DNA from: Bordetella parapertussis
GTDB lineage: Bacteria; Pseudomonadota; Gammaproteobacteria; Burkholderiales; Burkholderiaceae_C
DNA: 16,671 bases
Direction: 5' to 3'
Assembly (NCBI GenBank): GCA_945870575.1
Contig: CAMBSK010000042.1
Location: 1 to 16,671, forward strand
The position numbers and the translations under genes were made by a program. The notes below the pieces were generated by a model. The model was not told the origin of the DNA, ran no database searches, and saw nothing but the letters and a program-made list of their open reading frames with translations. Of the stretch, positions 6,824 to 14,664 are shown one piece after another; within the stretch, counting starts at the first letter, position 1; each line of letters begins with the position of its first letter.

Positions 6824-7896
6824 TGCAAGCCTTTATTTACAACGCTCAGGCCGCACGCGTGCTGTTCGGTGCAGGCACGCTGGCGCAATTACCGCAAGAA
6901 GCCGAGCAACTGAATATGCAGCGCGCCTTGGTGTTGTGTACACCGGAGCAGTTGACGCAGACTCAGCGGGTGGCCGATTTATTGGGCAGCAAGTGTGTCG
7001 GCACCTATCACAAGGCGGTGATGCATGTGCCGGTTGAAACCGCGAGCGCTGCTTGTGAGGAAGCCAAACGCTTGAATGCGGATGGACTGGTAGCTTTTGG
7101 CGGCGGCTCCACCACGGGCTTGGCCAAAGCCATCGCATTGGAAACAGGCTTACCCATATTGGCGATTCCTACCTCTTACGCAGGCTCGGAGATGACCAGC
7201 ATTTACGGCATCACAGACGGCGGCATCAAAAAAACCGGTAAGCACCCCAAGGTACTGCCGCGCACCGTGATTTACGACCCTGAACTCAGCCTGAGCCTGC
7301 CGCTGGGATTGAGCATCACCAGCGGCATGAATGCGCTGGCGCATGCGGCTGAAGGTTTGTACGCACAAGACCGCAACCCTATGACTCGCTTGATGGCCAT
7401 GGAAGGCATTGCGTCTTTGGCCAAAGCCTTGCCGCTGATACGCATGCAATCGGACCATACAGAGGGCCGGGCACGGGCCTTGTACGGGGCTTGGTTGTGC
7501 GGCAGCGTGCTCGGCAGCGTGGGCATGGCTTTGCACCACAAGCTGTGTCACACCCTAGGGGGCAGTTTCAATTTACCGCATGCCGAGGTGCATACCGTGG
7601 TGTTGCCGCATGCCTTGGCCTTTAACGCGATGGCAGCGCCGGATGCCATGAACGACTTGGCCCATACACTGGGTGTAGACAACGGACCGCTGGGTGTGTA
7701 TCAACTGGCCAAAGACAACGGCGCGCCCGTGGCCTTAAAAGATATAGGTATGAAAGCCGCAGACTTGGATTTAGCGGCTGACTTGGCTGTGAAACAGCCT
7801 TATTGGAACCCGCGTCCTTTCGGCCTGGCGCAACGCGATGAGATCAGGGCTTTGTTGCAAAGGGCATTTGAAGGAGTGACACCGGGTTACGGGTAA
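6823..7896 (+). CDS. hapF: Maleylacetate reductase (HapF-like, iron-alcohol-dehydrogenase superfamily)
   Basis: A 357-aa cytosolic oxidoreductase that reduces maleylacetate to 3-oxoadipate with NAD(P)H, the step where the hydroquinone and hydroxyquinol routes join. It has the FGGGSTTGLAKAIA nucleotide-binding segment (92-105), the IPTSYAGSEMT segment (115-125) and a histidine-rich C-terminal half (His238, 239, 243, 253, 257). In metal-dependent relatives an aspartate ligand stands where this protein has Asn170, in SGMNALAHAAE (167-177). An asparagine there is typical of maleylacetate reductases, which fits this assignment over a general alcohol dehydrogenase. Its start overlaps the hapE stop. 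Its stop codon lies inside the control region of the downstream transporter operon. Confidence 0.93.
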   Translation: MQAFIYNAQAARVLFGAGTLAQLPQEAEQLNMQRALVLCTPEQLTQTQRVADLLGSKCVGTYHKAVMHVPVETASAACEEAKRLNADGLVAFGGGSTTGLAKAIALETGLPILAIPTSYAGSEMTSIYGITDGGIKKTGKHPKVLPRTVIYDPELSLSLPLGLSITSGMNALAHAAEGLYAQDRNPMTRLMAMEGIASLAKALPLIRMQSDHTEGRARALYGAWLCGSVLGSVGMALHHKLCHTLGGSFNLPHAEVHTVVLPHALAFNAMAAPDAMNDLAHTLGVDNGPLGVYQLAKDNGAPVALKDIGMKAADLDLAADLAVKQPYWNPRPFGLAQRDEIRALLQRAFEGVTPGYG

Positions 7897-7903
7897 ACCC
7901 CGT
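7889..7903. promoter_or_regulatory. GGGT/ACCC dyad before the transporter operon
   Basis: ACGGG-TAAAC-CCCGT, an inverted repeat with 5-bp arms that overlaps the hapF stop codon. It aligns with the perfect palindrome at 3575-3586 and holds the same position relative to the LysR-type box. It is preceded by a second CGGGT copy at 7883-7887. No T-run follows. Confidence 0.45.
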
Positions 7904-7932
7904 AGATTGTTCGAAGAAGCCGAACAATCTAC
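7902..7932. promoter_or_regulatory. Perfect LysR-type regulator box before the ABC transporter operon
   Basis: GTAGATTGTTCG (7902-7913) and CGAACAATCTAC (7921-7932) are perfect 12-bp inverted arms around a 7-nt spacer. The inner part fits T-N11-A (T7911, A7923) and equals the box before hapC apart from the spacer. The unusually long perfect arms suggest a high-affinity site. It is expected to bind the same LysR protein. Confidence 0.78.
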
Positions 7933-7965
7933 TTTTCAATTAATGACTACCCTTGAATATCTCGC

Positions 7966-7979
7966 AGGTCTACAGTCGC
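7966..7979 (+). promoter_or_regulatory. Conserved promoter core before the transporter operon (possible -10 TACAGT)
   Basis: AGGTCTACAGTCGC matches 13 of 14 bases of 3651-3664 at the same distance from the LysR-type box. TACAGT (7971-7976) is the candidate -10; a start near 7983 would put the box centre at about -66. An 88-nt leader would then precede the binding-protein gene. The leader includes a short tandem repeat, CAGTTTTCAG at 8020-8029 and 8032-8041, of unknown meaning. Confidence 0.45.
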
Positions 7980-8019
7980 AACAGCGTTGAAATTCGGCAG
8001 TGTTCGGATATGTGACAGA

Positions 8020-8041
8020 CAGTTTTCAGTTCAGTTTTCAG
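8020..8041 (+). repeat. Short tandem repeat in the leader of the transporter operon
   Basis: CAGTTTTCAG occurs twice with a 2-nt gap, 29 nt before the start codon of the binding-protein gene. It is not present before hapC. It may be chance or a small leader element. Confidence 0.4.
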
Positions 8042-8070
8042 CCAACCAGCATTCATAACAGGAGACAAGC

Positions 8071-9324
8071 ATGACCTTGAATCGCAGAGCATTTATACAA
8101 AGCACAGCCGCAGCCGCAGCTGCCGTGAGCAGCACCAGTTTGTGGGCGGCTGACACCATCAAAATCGGTTTCGTCACACCCTTGACCGGGCCGTTGGCAT
8201 TGTTCGGTGTAGCCGACAAGTGGACCGTCGAGCAGATGAAGCAAACCTTCAAAGACGGCATCACCGTGTCAGGCAAGAAATACAGCGTCGAGATTCTGAT
8301 CAAAGACAGCCAGTCCAACCCGAACCGCGCCGCTGAAGTCGCCAGCGATTTGATTTTGAAAGACAAAATCACATTGATGGTGGTCAGCAGCACGCCTGAA
8401 ACCACCAACCCGGTGAGCGATGTGTGTGAATTGAATGAAACACCTTGCATTTCCTCTGTCTGCCCGTGGCAGCCCTGGTTCTTCGGTCGCAAGGGCGATC
8501 CAGCCAAAGGCTTTGCGTGGACACACCATTTCTTTTGGGGACTGGAAGACGTGATCGGCAACTTCACCAACGGCTGGAAAAGCGTCAAGACCAACAAAAA
8601 AGTCGGTGGCCTGTTCCCTAACGACGGTGATGGCAATGCCTGGGGCGACAAGGCGGTTGGCTTTCCCAAGCCGCTGGCTGACATGGGTTTTACGCTCAAT
8701 GATCCAGGTCGTTACCAAAACGGCACCCAGGATTTCAGTGCGCAGATTGCAGCCTTCAAAAAGGATGGTGTCGAGATCGTCACCGGCGTGATGATTCCAC
8801 CTGATGCCAAAACCTTTTTGACCCAGTCCAAGCAGCAAGGCTTCAACCCCAAGGTGATCACATTGGGCAAAGCTTTGCTGTTCCCAGTCGGCATTGAGGC
8901 ACTTGGCGATTTGGGCATAGGCTTGACCACTGAAGTCTGGTGGAGCCCGTCGCATCCGTTCAGCTCTTCCTTGACCAAACAAAGCGCCAAAGATTTGGCT
9001 GCCACATATGAAAAGAGCAGCAGCAAGCAGTGGACGCAGCCTCTTGGTTTCGCCCATGCGTTGTTTGAAGTCGCCGCTGATGCATTCAAGCGCAGCAAGT
9101 CGGTCAAGTCTGCCGATCTGCGCGATGCCATCGCCGCTACCGATCTGCACACCATTGTTGGCCATGTGAAATGGGGCGGTCCCGGTCCATTCAAAAACGT
9201 CAGCAAAACACCGCTGGTGTTGGGTCAATGGGTCAAGGGCAGCAAACACAAAGTTGACCTCGTCATCGTCAATAATGAGACTGCAAAAAATATTCCTACC
9301 GGAGGCACTCTTAAGCCAATGTAA
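8071..9324 (+). CDS. ABC transporter substrate-binding protein (Liv/HAAT type), probable aromatic ligand
   Basis: A 417-aa periplasmic binding protein of the type-I fold used by branched-chain amino acid and aromatic-acid importers (Peripla_BP_6-like). The N-terminus MTLNRRAFIQ carries a twin-arginine-like motif (Arg5-Arg6), followed by an Ala-rich hydrophobic stretch (12-19) and a likely cleavage site around SLWA-AD (residues 23-28), so export by Tat is plausible. The mature part opens with IKIGFVTPLTGPLALFG (30-46). There is no lipobox cysteine. AGGAGA (8060-8065) precedes the ATG. It is the first gene of the transporter operon and follows the LysR-type box. Co-location with hydroquinone genes suggests an aromatic or aryl precursor as ligand; the ligand cannot be read from the sequence. 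Confidence 0.9.
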   Translation: MTLNRRAFIQSTAAAAAAVSSTSLWAADTIKIGFVTPLTGPLALFGVADKWTVEQMKQTFKDGITVSGKKYSVEILIKDSQSNPNRAAEVASDLILKDKITLMVVSSTPETTNPVSDVCELNETPCISSVCPWQPWFFGRKGDPAKGFAWTHHFFWGLEDVIGNFTNGWKSVKTNKKVGGLFPNDGDGNAWGDKAVGFPKPLADMGFTLNDPGRYQNGTQDFSAQIAAFKKDGVEIVTGVMIPPDAKTFLTQSKQQGFNPKVITLGKALLFPVGIEALGDLGIGLTTEVWWSPSHPFSSSLTKQSAKDLAATYEKSSSKQWTQPLGFAHALFEVAADAFKRSKSVKSADLRDAIAATDLHTIVGHVKWGGPGPFKNVSKTPLVLGQWVKGSKHKVDLVIVNNETAKNIPTGGTLKPM

Positions 9325-9335
9325 GGGTGTGACAC

Positions 9336-10064
9336 ATGGCCTTGCTTGAGTTGCAATCTGTCTCCAAGGCCTATGGTGCTTTGCAGGTGATCCAGTCTGT
9401 CTCCTTGTCGGTTGACGTGGGGCAGACGCTGGGTATCCTCGGGCCCAATGGGGCGGGCAAGACCACGCTGTTCAATCTCATCTCGGGCGATGCAGCCTGT
9501 GACAACGGGCGGGTCATCTATGACGGGCGGGATATCACACGTGAAAAAGCGCACCAACGTTGCCGCAGTGGTATCGGTCGTTCGTACCAAGTGCCGCAGC
9601 CATTCGGCCATATGACGGTGTTTGAAAATCTGGTCACTGCGGCTTGCTTTGGTGGCGGCCAGGCCGAACGGGATGCCTGGGATACCGCCTACCAAGTGCT
9701 TGAACAAACAGGCTTGTTAGCGCATGCCAATAAGCCAGCCGGTTCACTCACATTGCTCAATCGAAAGCGTTTGGAGTTGGCCCGTGCCTTGGCAACGCGT
9801 CCCAAGTTGTTATTGCTCGATGAAATCGCTGGCGGACTGACAGCGCATGAAGCGCAGCAATTGCTGGATGAATTGCATCGCATCAAGGCCAGCGGTGTCA
9901 CCATGGTTTGGATTGAGCACGTGGTCCATGCCTTGTTGTCTATTGCAGACCGCTTGCTGGTCATCAATTTCGGCACCACCCTAGCGCAAGGCAGCCCCGA
10001 TGCCGTGATGAATGACCCTGAAGTACAGCGTGTCTATATGGGCTTGCAAGTCGCCCCCGCATGA
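9336..10064 (+). CDS. ABC transporter ATPase, LivG type, with atypical signature motif
   Basis: A 242-aa cytoplasmic ATPase that powers the importer. It shows Walker A GPNGAGKTT (36-44), Q-loop Gln85, Walker B LLLLD with Glu163 (158-163) and H-loop His195 (WIEH). Where most ABC ATPases have LSGGQ, or LivG has LSYGQQR, this one reads LTLLNRKRLELARAL (138-152), so the usual Gly-Gln of the C-loop is missing. I recall similar LTLLxRKR forms in some Liv-type ATPases of aromatic-compound importers, so it is probably a subfamily trait and not a defect. It starts 11 nt after the binding-protein gene and overlaps the next gene by ATGA. Confidence 0.92.
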   Translation: MALLELQSVSKAYGALQVIQSVSLSVDVGQTLGILGPNGAGKTTLFNLISGDAACDNGRVIYDGRDITREKAHQRCRSGIGRSYQVPQPFGHMTVFENLVTAACFGGGQAERDAWDTAYQVLEQTGLLAHANKPAGSLTLLNRKRLELARALATRPKLLLLDEIAGGLTAHEAQQLLDELHRIKASGVTMVWIEHVVHALLSIADRLLVINFGTTLAQGSPDAVMNDPEVQRVYMGLQVAPA

Positions 10065-10789
10065 ATGCCTTGTTGCAAACCCGGGGTTTGACCGCTTTTT
10101 ATGGTGATGCCCAAGCCTTGTTTGGTATTGATTTTCAAGTGGACCAAGGCGAAATGGTCGCCATCATTGGTGCGAATGGCGCTGGCAAAAGCACCTTCAT
10201 GAAAGCCGTGACCGGTCTGCTGGCGGTGCAACCCGCGCAAATCCTGTGGCAAGGGCAGCCCATAGGTGGAATGTCGGCCTCGGAGATTGCCAAACGCGGT
10301 ATTGCGCTGGTGCCTGAGGGCAGGCGCTTATTTTCCAGTTTGAATGTGGAAGAAAACCTGTTGATGGGTGAGTGTGCTGAACGCAAAGGAGTATGGAATC
10401 TGTTGCGGGTGTATGAACTGTTTCCCATCTTGAAACAAAAACGTTTGCAAGCCTCCACCTCGCTGTCCGGCGGTCAACAGCAAATGGTGGCGATTGGCCG
10501 GGCCTTGATGAGCAATCCGGCTTTGTTGCTTTGCGATGAGCTCAGTTTGGGTTTAGCACCCATCGTCATCAAAGAAATTTACAGCGCCATGCCGCGCATT
10601 TGCGCAGAAGGCATGACCGTGGTCATGGTCGAGCAAGATGTCAGCAAAGCGCGCGAAGTCTCCAGCCGTTTGTACTGTTTTCAGGAAGGATCAGTTTCTC
10701 TGCAAGGCGTTTCTTCCACATTGACCGCAGAACAAATATCGCAGGCTTATTTCGGTTTGCCAAATAAGCACGGGGCTGCTCTGCCATGA
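10061..10789 (+). CDS. ABC transporter ATPase, LivF type
   Basis: A 242-aa ATPase, partner of the LivG-type subunit. It has Walker A GANGAGKST (37-45), the PEGRRLFSSLNVEENL segment typical of LivF (85-100), a canonical LSGGQQQ signature (135-141) and Walker B LLLCDE (155-160). The H-loop position reads EQD (Gln192), as is normal in LivF proteins. With the degenerate signature in the LivG partner, the two nucleotide sites of the heterodimer may not be equivalent. The start overlaps the livG-like stop and the stop overlaps the next start (ATGA at both ends), showing strict translational coupling. Confidence 0.94.
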   Translation: MNALLQTRGLTAFYGDAQALFGIDFQVDQGEMVAIIGANGAGKSTFMKAVTGLLAVQPAQILWQGQPIGGMSASEIAKRGIALVPEGRRLFSSLNVEENLLMGECAERKGVWNLLRVYELFPILKQKRLQASTSLSGGQQQMVAIGRALMSNPALLLCDELSLGLAPIVIKEIYSAMPRICAEGMTVVMVEQDVSKAREVSSRLYCFQEGSVSLQGVSSTLTAEQISQAYFGLPNKHGAALP

Positions 10790-11679
10790 TGGACATGTTG
10801 CTGCAAACCCTGATGCAAGGCGTGCTGCTTGGCGGCTTGTACTGTTTGTTCGCTCTCGGTTTGTCGCTGATGTATGGCGTGATGCGATTGACCAACACAG
10901 CGCAAGGCGACTTCATTTTGCTTGGCTCATTCAGCGCTTTGGCTGGTATCGCCGCATTGAAGTGGCTGACACCTGACGCAACCTGGATGCCATTGTTGTT
11001 GTCGCCTTTGTTGTTATTGATCGCTTTTGGTGCAGGTTTTATGTTGCAGCGGCAAGTGCTGAACCGGGTGCTGGGCAAAGACCCGTTGCCGTCGCTGGTG
11101 GTGACATTTGGGTTGTCCATCGTGATTCAAAACCTGTTGCTGGAATTGTTTTCAGCTGACCCGCGATCTATAGAAACGGGTGGATTGAATATCTCCAGTG
11201 TTCAGTTGCCCGGTGGCTGGGCTGTCGGCGTGTTGCCATTGCTGATACTTGCTCTGGCATTGGCAGCCACTTATGGCTTGCAGTGGATGTTTGATCACTC
11301 GGCCTTGGGGCGCAGTTTTCGTGCAGTCTCAGACGATTTGGAAATTGCCCAATTGATGGGCTTGAATGCCAAACGGGTGTATGCCTATGCCACTGGCATC
11401 GCCTTCATGTTGATCACCGTTGCCGGGGTGTTGCAGGCTATGCGCACCACGGTGTCTCCGTCTGACGGCCCGATGCTGTTGTTGTTTGCTTTCGAGTCGG
11501 TCATCATTGGCGGCATGGGCTCGTTCAAGGGCACCTTGATCGGCGCTTTGCTGCTGGGCGTGACGCAGCAAATTGGTTTTTTGTTTGACCCCGGTTGGGG
11601 CATCTGGTTTGGGCACATCGTATTTTTGTTGTTGCTCTTGGTTCGTCCGCAAGGGCTGTTTCCCAAAACTGTAGGCTGA
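10786..11679 (+). CDS. ABC transporter permease, LivH type
   Basis: A 297-aa integral membrane protein of the branched-chain amino acid permease family. It begins LLQTLMQGVLLGGLYCLFALGL, a typical LivH first helix, followed by LSLMYGVMRLTNTAQGDF. Further hydrophobic spans lie at about 62-88, 97-116, 141-162, 190-215, 225-270 and 272-290. The cytoplasmic loop with SDDLEIAQLMGLNAKRVYAYATG (about 180-203) is the conserved contact with the ATPase. It forms the channel with the LivM-type partner. ATG 10786 overlaps the LivF stop; the adjacent ATG at 10789 is an equally possible start. Confidence 0.93.
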   Translation: MMDMLLQTLMQGVLLGGLYCLFALGLSLMYGVMRLTNTAQGDFILLGSFSALAGIAALKWLTPDATWMPLLLSPLLLLIAFGAGFMLQRQVLNRVLGKDPLPSLVVTFGLSIVIQNLLLELFSADPRSIETGGLNISSVQLPGGWAVGVLPLLILALALAATYGLQWMFDHSALGRSFRAVSDDLEIAQLMGLNAKRVYAYATGIAFMLITVAGVLQAMRTTVSPSDGPMLLLFAFESVIIGGMGSFKGTLIGALLLGVTQQIGFLFDPGWGIWFGHIVFLLLLLVRPQGLFPKTVG

Positions 11680-11683
11680 TCGC

Positions 11684-12679
11684 ATGTCTACTTTTACAGT
11701 CACCCGCAGTAACCGCTCAAGCCGTACAGCCATGTGGGTAGCTGTCTTGCTGGTATTGACCGCTGCAACTATTCCTTACTGGGCACCTGAGGACAACCGC
11801 TCGGCGTGGATGCGCGAGTTTGTGGAAATTGCCTGTTACCTGGTGTTTGCTTTGATGTGGAATTTACTGGCCGGTTATGGCGGTATGGTCAGCATCGGCC
11901 AGCAGGCTTATTTTGGTTTTGGCGGATACACCATGTTGATGTTGAGTAATTTCGCTGGCATCAACCCCTTCGTGGCAGTGCCTGTGGCGGCCTTGTGTGC
12001 CGGACTGATCGCAGTGCCTGTGTCATTCATCGCGTTTCGTTTGCAAGGCGGTTATTTCGCCATCGGCACCTGGGTGATTGCCGAGGTGTTTCGTTTGAGC
12101 TTTGCGAATATGTCCATGGTCGGCGGTGGCTCGGGCACCAGCCTCACCGCATTCACCGGTATCAGCAAAGCCGTTCGCGAACAAACAACTTTCTGGATGG
12201 CGTTGGCCGGCATGGTGGCATCCGTGGTGCTGGTGTATGTGTTTTTGCGTAGCAAGCGGGGCCTGGCATTGATGGCGATCCGCGACAACGAGGTGGCGGC
12301 CGAATCACAAGGTATAGCGGTGCAGCGCACCAAGTTGGCGGTGTATGTGGTGGCAGGCTTGGGCGCAGGCTTGGCCGGTGCCATGTACTACCTGAGCAAT
12401 TTACGCATCACACCAGATGCGGCTTTCAGTGTGAACTGGACCGCGTTCGCCATTTTCATGGTGGTGATTGGCGGTATTGGCCGCATAGAAGGCCCCATCG
12501 TCGGCGCTTTGATTTTTTGGGTGTTTAACAAATTCTTCAGCGATTACGGCAGTTGGTATTTAATGGGCTTGGGGTTGCTGGCCATCCTCGTCACCATTTA
12601 CTTCAAACAAGGCTTGTGGGGCTATGCGCAGCAGCGTTGGGGCTGGGCACTTTTTCCAACCCAAAGGCGCTTGGACTGA
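11684..12679 (+). CDS. ABC transporter permease, LivM type
   Basis: A 331-aa integral membrane protein and second permease of the importer, starting 4 nt after the LivH-type gene. Landmarks are LLAGYGGMVSIGQQAYFGFGGYT (about 61-83), the GYFAIGTWVIAEVFR helix (about 122-136), the ATPase-contact loop RSKRGLALMAIRDNEVAAESQGI (about 189-211) and GGIGRIEGPIVGALIFW (about 263-279). About eight to ten membrane spans are apparent. It completes a full importer: one binding protein, two ATPases and two permeases. The next gene in the operon is a ring-cleavage enzyme, which ties transport to catabolism. Confidence 0.93.
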   Translation: MSTFTVTRSNRSSRTAMWVAVLLVLTAATIPYWAPEDNRSAWMREFVEIACYLVFALMWNLLAGYGGMVSIGQQAYFGFGGYTMLMLSNFAGINPFVAVPVAALCAGLIAVPVSFIAFRLQGGYFAIGTWVIAEVFRLSFANMSMVGGGSGTSLTAFTGISKAVREQTTFWMALAGMVASVVLVYVFLRSKRGLALMAIRDNEVAAESQGIAVQRTKLAVYVVAGLGAGLAGAMYYLSNLRITPDAAFSVNWTAFAIFMVVIGGIGRIEGPIVGALIFWVFNKFFSDYGSWYLMGLGLLAILVTIYFKQGLWGYAQQRWGWALFPTQRRLD

Positions 12680-12716
12680 TAAAGAGTTGTGGTGCGAAAC
12701 ATAGTTTTATTTACTC

Positions 12717-12721
12717 AAGGA
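12717..12721 (+). promoter_or_regulatory. Shine-Dalgarno AAGGA deciding the dioxygenase start
   Basis: AAGGA lies 5 nt before the ATG at 12727. It supports this start over the frame that is open back into the LivM-type gene at 12553. Confidence 0.7.
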
Positions 12722-12726
12722 AACAC

Positions 12727-13596
12727 ATGGTCAATATCAATGAACATTCCATTACCCAAGAAGTGCTAGACCGATTGGACAACTGCGACAACCCGCGACT
12801 CAAGACAGTGATGTCTTCACTCATACGGCATCTGCATGACTTTGCTCGCGAAGTGCAATTGAGCGAAGAAGAATGGATGACCGGCATACAGTTTTTGACC
12901 ACCACCGGCCACAAGTGCGATGACAAACGACAAGAGTTCATTTTGTTATCTGACACTTTGGGACTGTCCATGTTGACCGTGGCCATGCAAAACGCCAAAC
13001 CCCCGGGTGCCACTGAGGCCACGGTGTTCGGACCGTTTCACATCGACCAGCCGCCGCAATACAAGGATGGTGAAAATATTTCCAACGGTGCCAGCGGCGA
13101 GCTTTTATTTGTCACTGCACGCATATTGAATACCGAAGGCAAGCCGGTGCAAGCTGCGCGCGCCAACATTTGGCAGGCCGATGCAGACGGCTTATACGAT
13201 GTGCAAAGGCCAGAGCTGTTATCCAACCAGGCGCGCGGCATATTGCACAGCGATGAACAAGGACGCATTGCGTTTCAAACCGTGTTGCCGGTGTCATACC
13301 CCGTGCCTACCGATGGACCGGTCGGGCAAATGCTGCTGGCCACCGGAAGACACCCGTGGCGCCCTGCACATGTGCATTTCAAAATCGATGCACCCGGTTA
13401 CCAAACGCTGATCACTCATGTGTTCCGTGATGATGATGACTATTTGCAAAGCGATGTCGTGTTCGGTGTGCGTTCATCGTTGCTGGGCAAATACATTCGT
13501 CACGAAGCGGGCAAGTCACCGGATGGTCAAACCATGGCAACACCGTTTTACACCTTGAACTTTGACTTTGTGCTCGCCCCGAAAGCTGCGCCATGA
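12727..13596 (+). CDS. Hydroxyquinol 1,2-dioxygenase (intradiol ring-cleavage enzyme)
   Basis: A 289-aa non-haem iron(III) intradiol dioxygenase. The four expected iron ligands are present: Tyr157 (DADGLYDVQ), Tyr191 (VSYPVPTDGP), His215 and His217 (RPAHVHFKI). An N-terminal helical linker domain (about 1-100) includes KCDDKRQEFILLSDTLG (63-79), which is characteristic of the hydroxyquinol group rather than catechol dioxygenases. The product from hydroxyquinol (1,2,4-trihydroxybenzene) is maleylacetate, the same compound that the hydroquinone branch yields. It lies 47 nt after the permease gene and overlaps the Dabb gene by ATGA. Catechol 1,2-dioxygenase is the alternative but less likely, as no muconate-processing genes are present. 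Confidence 0.9.
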   Translation: MVNINEHSITQEVLDRLDNCDNPRLKTVMSSLIRHLHDFAREVQLSEEEWMTGIQFLTTTGHKCDDKRQEFILLSDTLGLSMLTVAMQNAKPPGATEATVFGPFHIDQPPQYKDGENISNGASGELLFVTARILNTEGKPVQAARANIWQADADGLYDVQRPELLSNQARGILHSDEQGRIAFQTVLPVSYPVPTDGPVGQMLLATGRHPWRPAHVHFKIDAPGYQTLITHVFRDDDDYLQSDVVFGVRSSLLGKYIRHEAGKSPDGQTMATPFYTLNFDFVLAPKAAP

Positions 13597-13904
13597 GCCA
13601 AGTGCTGCATTTGGTCATGTGGAAACTCAAAGGCGACACAGCCGCCGACAAAGCGGCACATGCATCCACATTAAAAACAGCTTTTCTGGGCATGCAGCAA
13701 CACCTGCCCGGTTTGTTGGAGGTATTTGCGGATGCGAATATGGTGCAAGTCGATGGCGCTTTTGATTTCGCTATCAGCATGCGGTTTGCTTCATGGGCTG
13801 ATTTAAAGGCCTACAACATTCACCCGGCGCATGAGGAGATCAAGCACCTGATGAGCGAGATTCGCACCGAGCGTGCATCCGTGGATTTTGAAATACCCGG
13901 TTGA
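13593..13904 (+). CDS. Small Dabb-family (stress-responsive alpha/beta barrel) protein
   Basis: A 103-aa protein of the dimeric alpha+beta barrel type. Family marks are VLHLVMWKLKGD at the N-terminus (His6), the segment LLEVFADANMV in the middle, and FASWADLKAYNIHPAHEEIKHLM (about 67-89) near the C-terminus. Related folds include muconolactone isomerase-like and polyketide cyclase-like enzymes, so a role on the ring-cleavage product is conceivable, but many Dabb proteins have no known function. It is translationally coupled to the hydroxyquinol dioxygenase gene, and its stop overlaps the Shine-Dalgarno sequence of pcaI. The family is moderately sure; the function is unknown. Confidence 0.85.
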   Translation: MSQVLHLVMWKLKGDTAADKAAHASTLKTAFLGMQQHLPGLLEVFADANMVQVDGAFDFAISMRFASWADLKAYNIHPAHEEIKHLMSEIRTERASVDFEIPG

Positions 13905-13908
13905 AGGA
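13904..13908 (+). promoter_or_regulatory. Shine-Dalgarno AAGGA deciding the pcaI start
   Basis: AAGGA, 6 nt before the ATG at 13915, overlaps the last base of the Dabb stop codon. It favours this start over the in-frame ATG at 13873. Confidence 0.7.
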
Positions 13909-13914
13909 ACGCAG

Positions 13915-14664
13915 ATGATCAATAAGATTGCAGACAGCGTAGTCCAAGCCATCGGTCAGGTAGCTGACGGCGCCACCGTGATGATCGGCGGCTTTGGTAC
14001 CGCAGGCATACCCGACGAATTGATCGACGGATTGATTGCGCAAGGCGCGAAAAACCTGACCTTGATCAACAACAACGCCGGTAACGGCGACACCGGTTTG
14101 GCCGCATTGTTGAAAGCAAGGCGTGTCAAAAAAATCATCTGCAGTTTTCCACGCCAGACCGACAGCCATGTGTTTGATGCGCTGTACCGCAGCGGTGAAC
14201 TTGAGTTGGAACTTGTACCGCAAGGTAATTTGGCCGAACGCATACGCGCTGCGGGCGCGGGCATAGGTGCGTTTTTCACGCCCACAGCTTATGGAACAGT
14301 CTTGGCCAACAACGCCGACGGCACACCCAAAGAAACGCGTCTTATCAACGGCAAACACTATGTGCTGGAGTACCCCTTGCATGCCGACCTGGCCTTGGTG
14401 AAAGCAGAGCGCGGTGACCGTTGGGGCAATTTGATGTTCAGAAAAGCTGCACGCAATTTCGGCCCCATCATGGCCATGGCAGCCAAGCACAGCGTGGCCT
14501 CGGTGCATGAAGTGGTGAGCCTGGGCCAACTCGACCCGGAACACATCGTCACCCCCGGCATTTTTGTCAGCGCGATTGTGCAGATTGAAAGACGCGCAAC
14601 CCAGGGAGGCGGCTTTAAAGCCGTTGCCCAAGCCAAACAGGAGCAAGCCCATGGCGATACATAA
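13915..14664 (+). CDS. pcaI: 3-Oxoadipate CoA-transferase subunit A (PcaI)
   Basis: A 249-aa alpha subunit of a class I CoA-transferase, which with subunit B moves CoA from succinyl-CoA to 3-oxoadipate. It shows MIGGFGTAGIPDELIDGLI (about 23-41), NNNAGNGDTGLAALL (about 52-66) and KKIICSFPRQTDSHVFD (about 72-88), all close to PcaI proteins. The frame is open back to 13873, but the extra 14 residues overlap the Dabb gene and lack a Shine-Dalgarno sequence, so 13915 is preferred. Its 3' end overlaps pcaJ by 14 nt. Acetoacetate or 3-oxoacid CoA-transferase (ScoA) is the alternative; pathway context favours 3-oxoadipate. Confidence 0.93.
   Translation: MINKIADSVVQAIGQVADGATVMIGGFGTAGIPDELIDGLIAQGAKNLTLINNNAGNGDTGLAALLKARRVKKIICSFPRQTDSHVFDALYRSGELELELVPQGNLAERIRAAGAGIGAFFTPTAYGTVLANNADGTPKETRLINGKHYVLEYPLHADLALVKAERGDRWGNLMFRKAARNFGPIMAMAAKHSVASVHEVVSLGQLDPEHIVTPGIFVSAIVQIERRATQGGGFKAVAQAKQEQAHGDT
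14639..14643 (+). promoter_or_regulatory. Shine-Dalgarno AGGAG deciding the pcaJ start
   Basis: AGGAG lies 7 nt before the ATG at 14651, within the end of pcaI. It fixes the start inside a frame that is open back to 14564. Confidence 0.7.

Noticed and set aside
12680..12726. A third copy of the LTTR box before the intradiol dioxygenase gene
   Set aside because: CGAAACATAGTTTT resembles the right arm slightly, but there is no matching left arm at the proper spacing.
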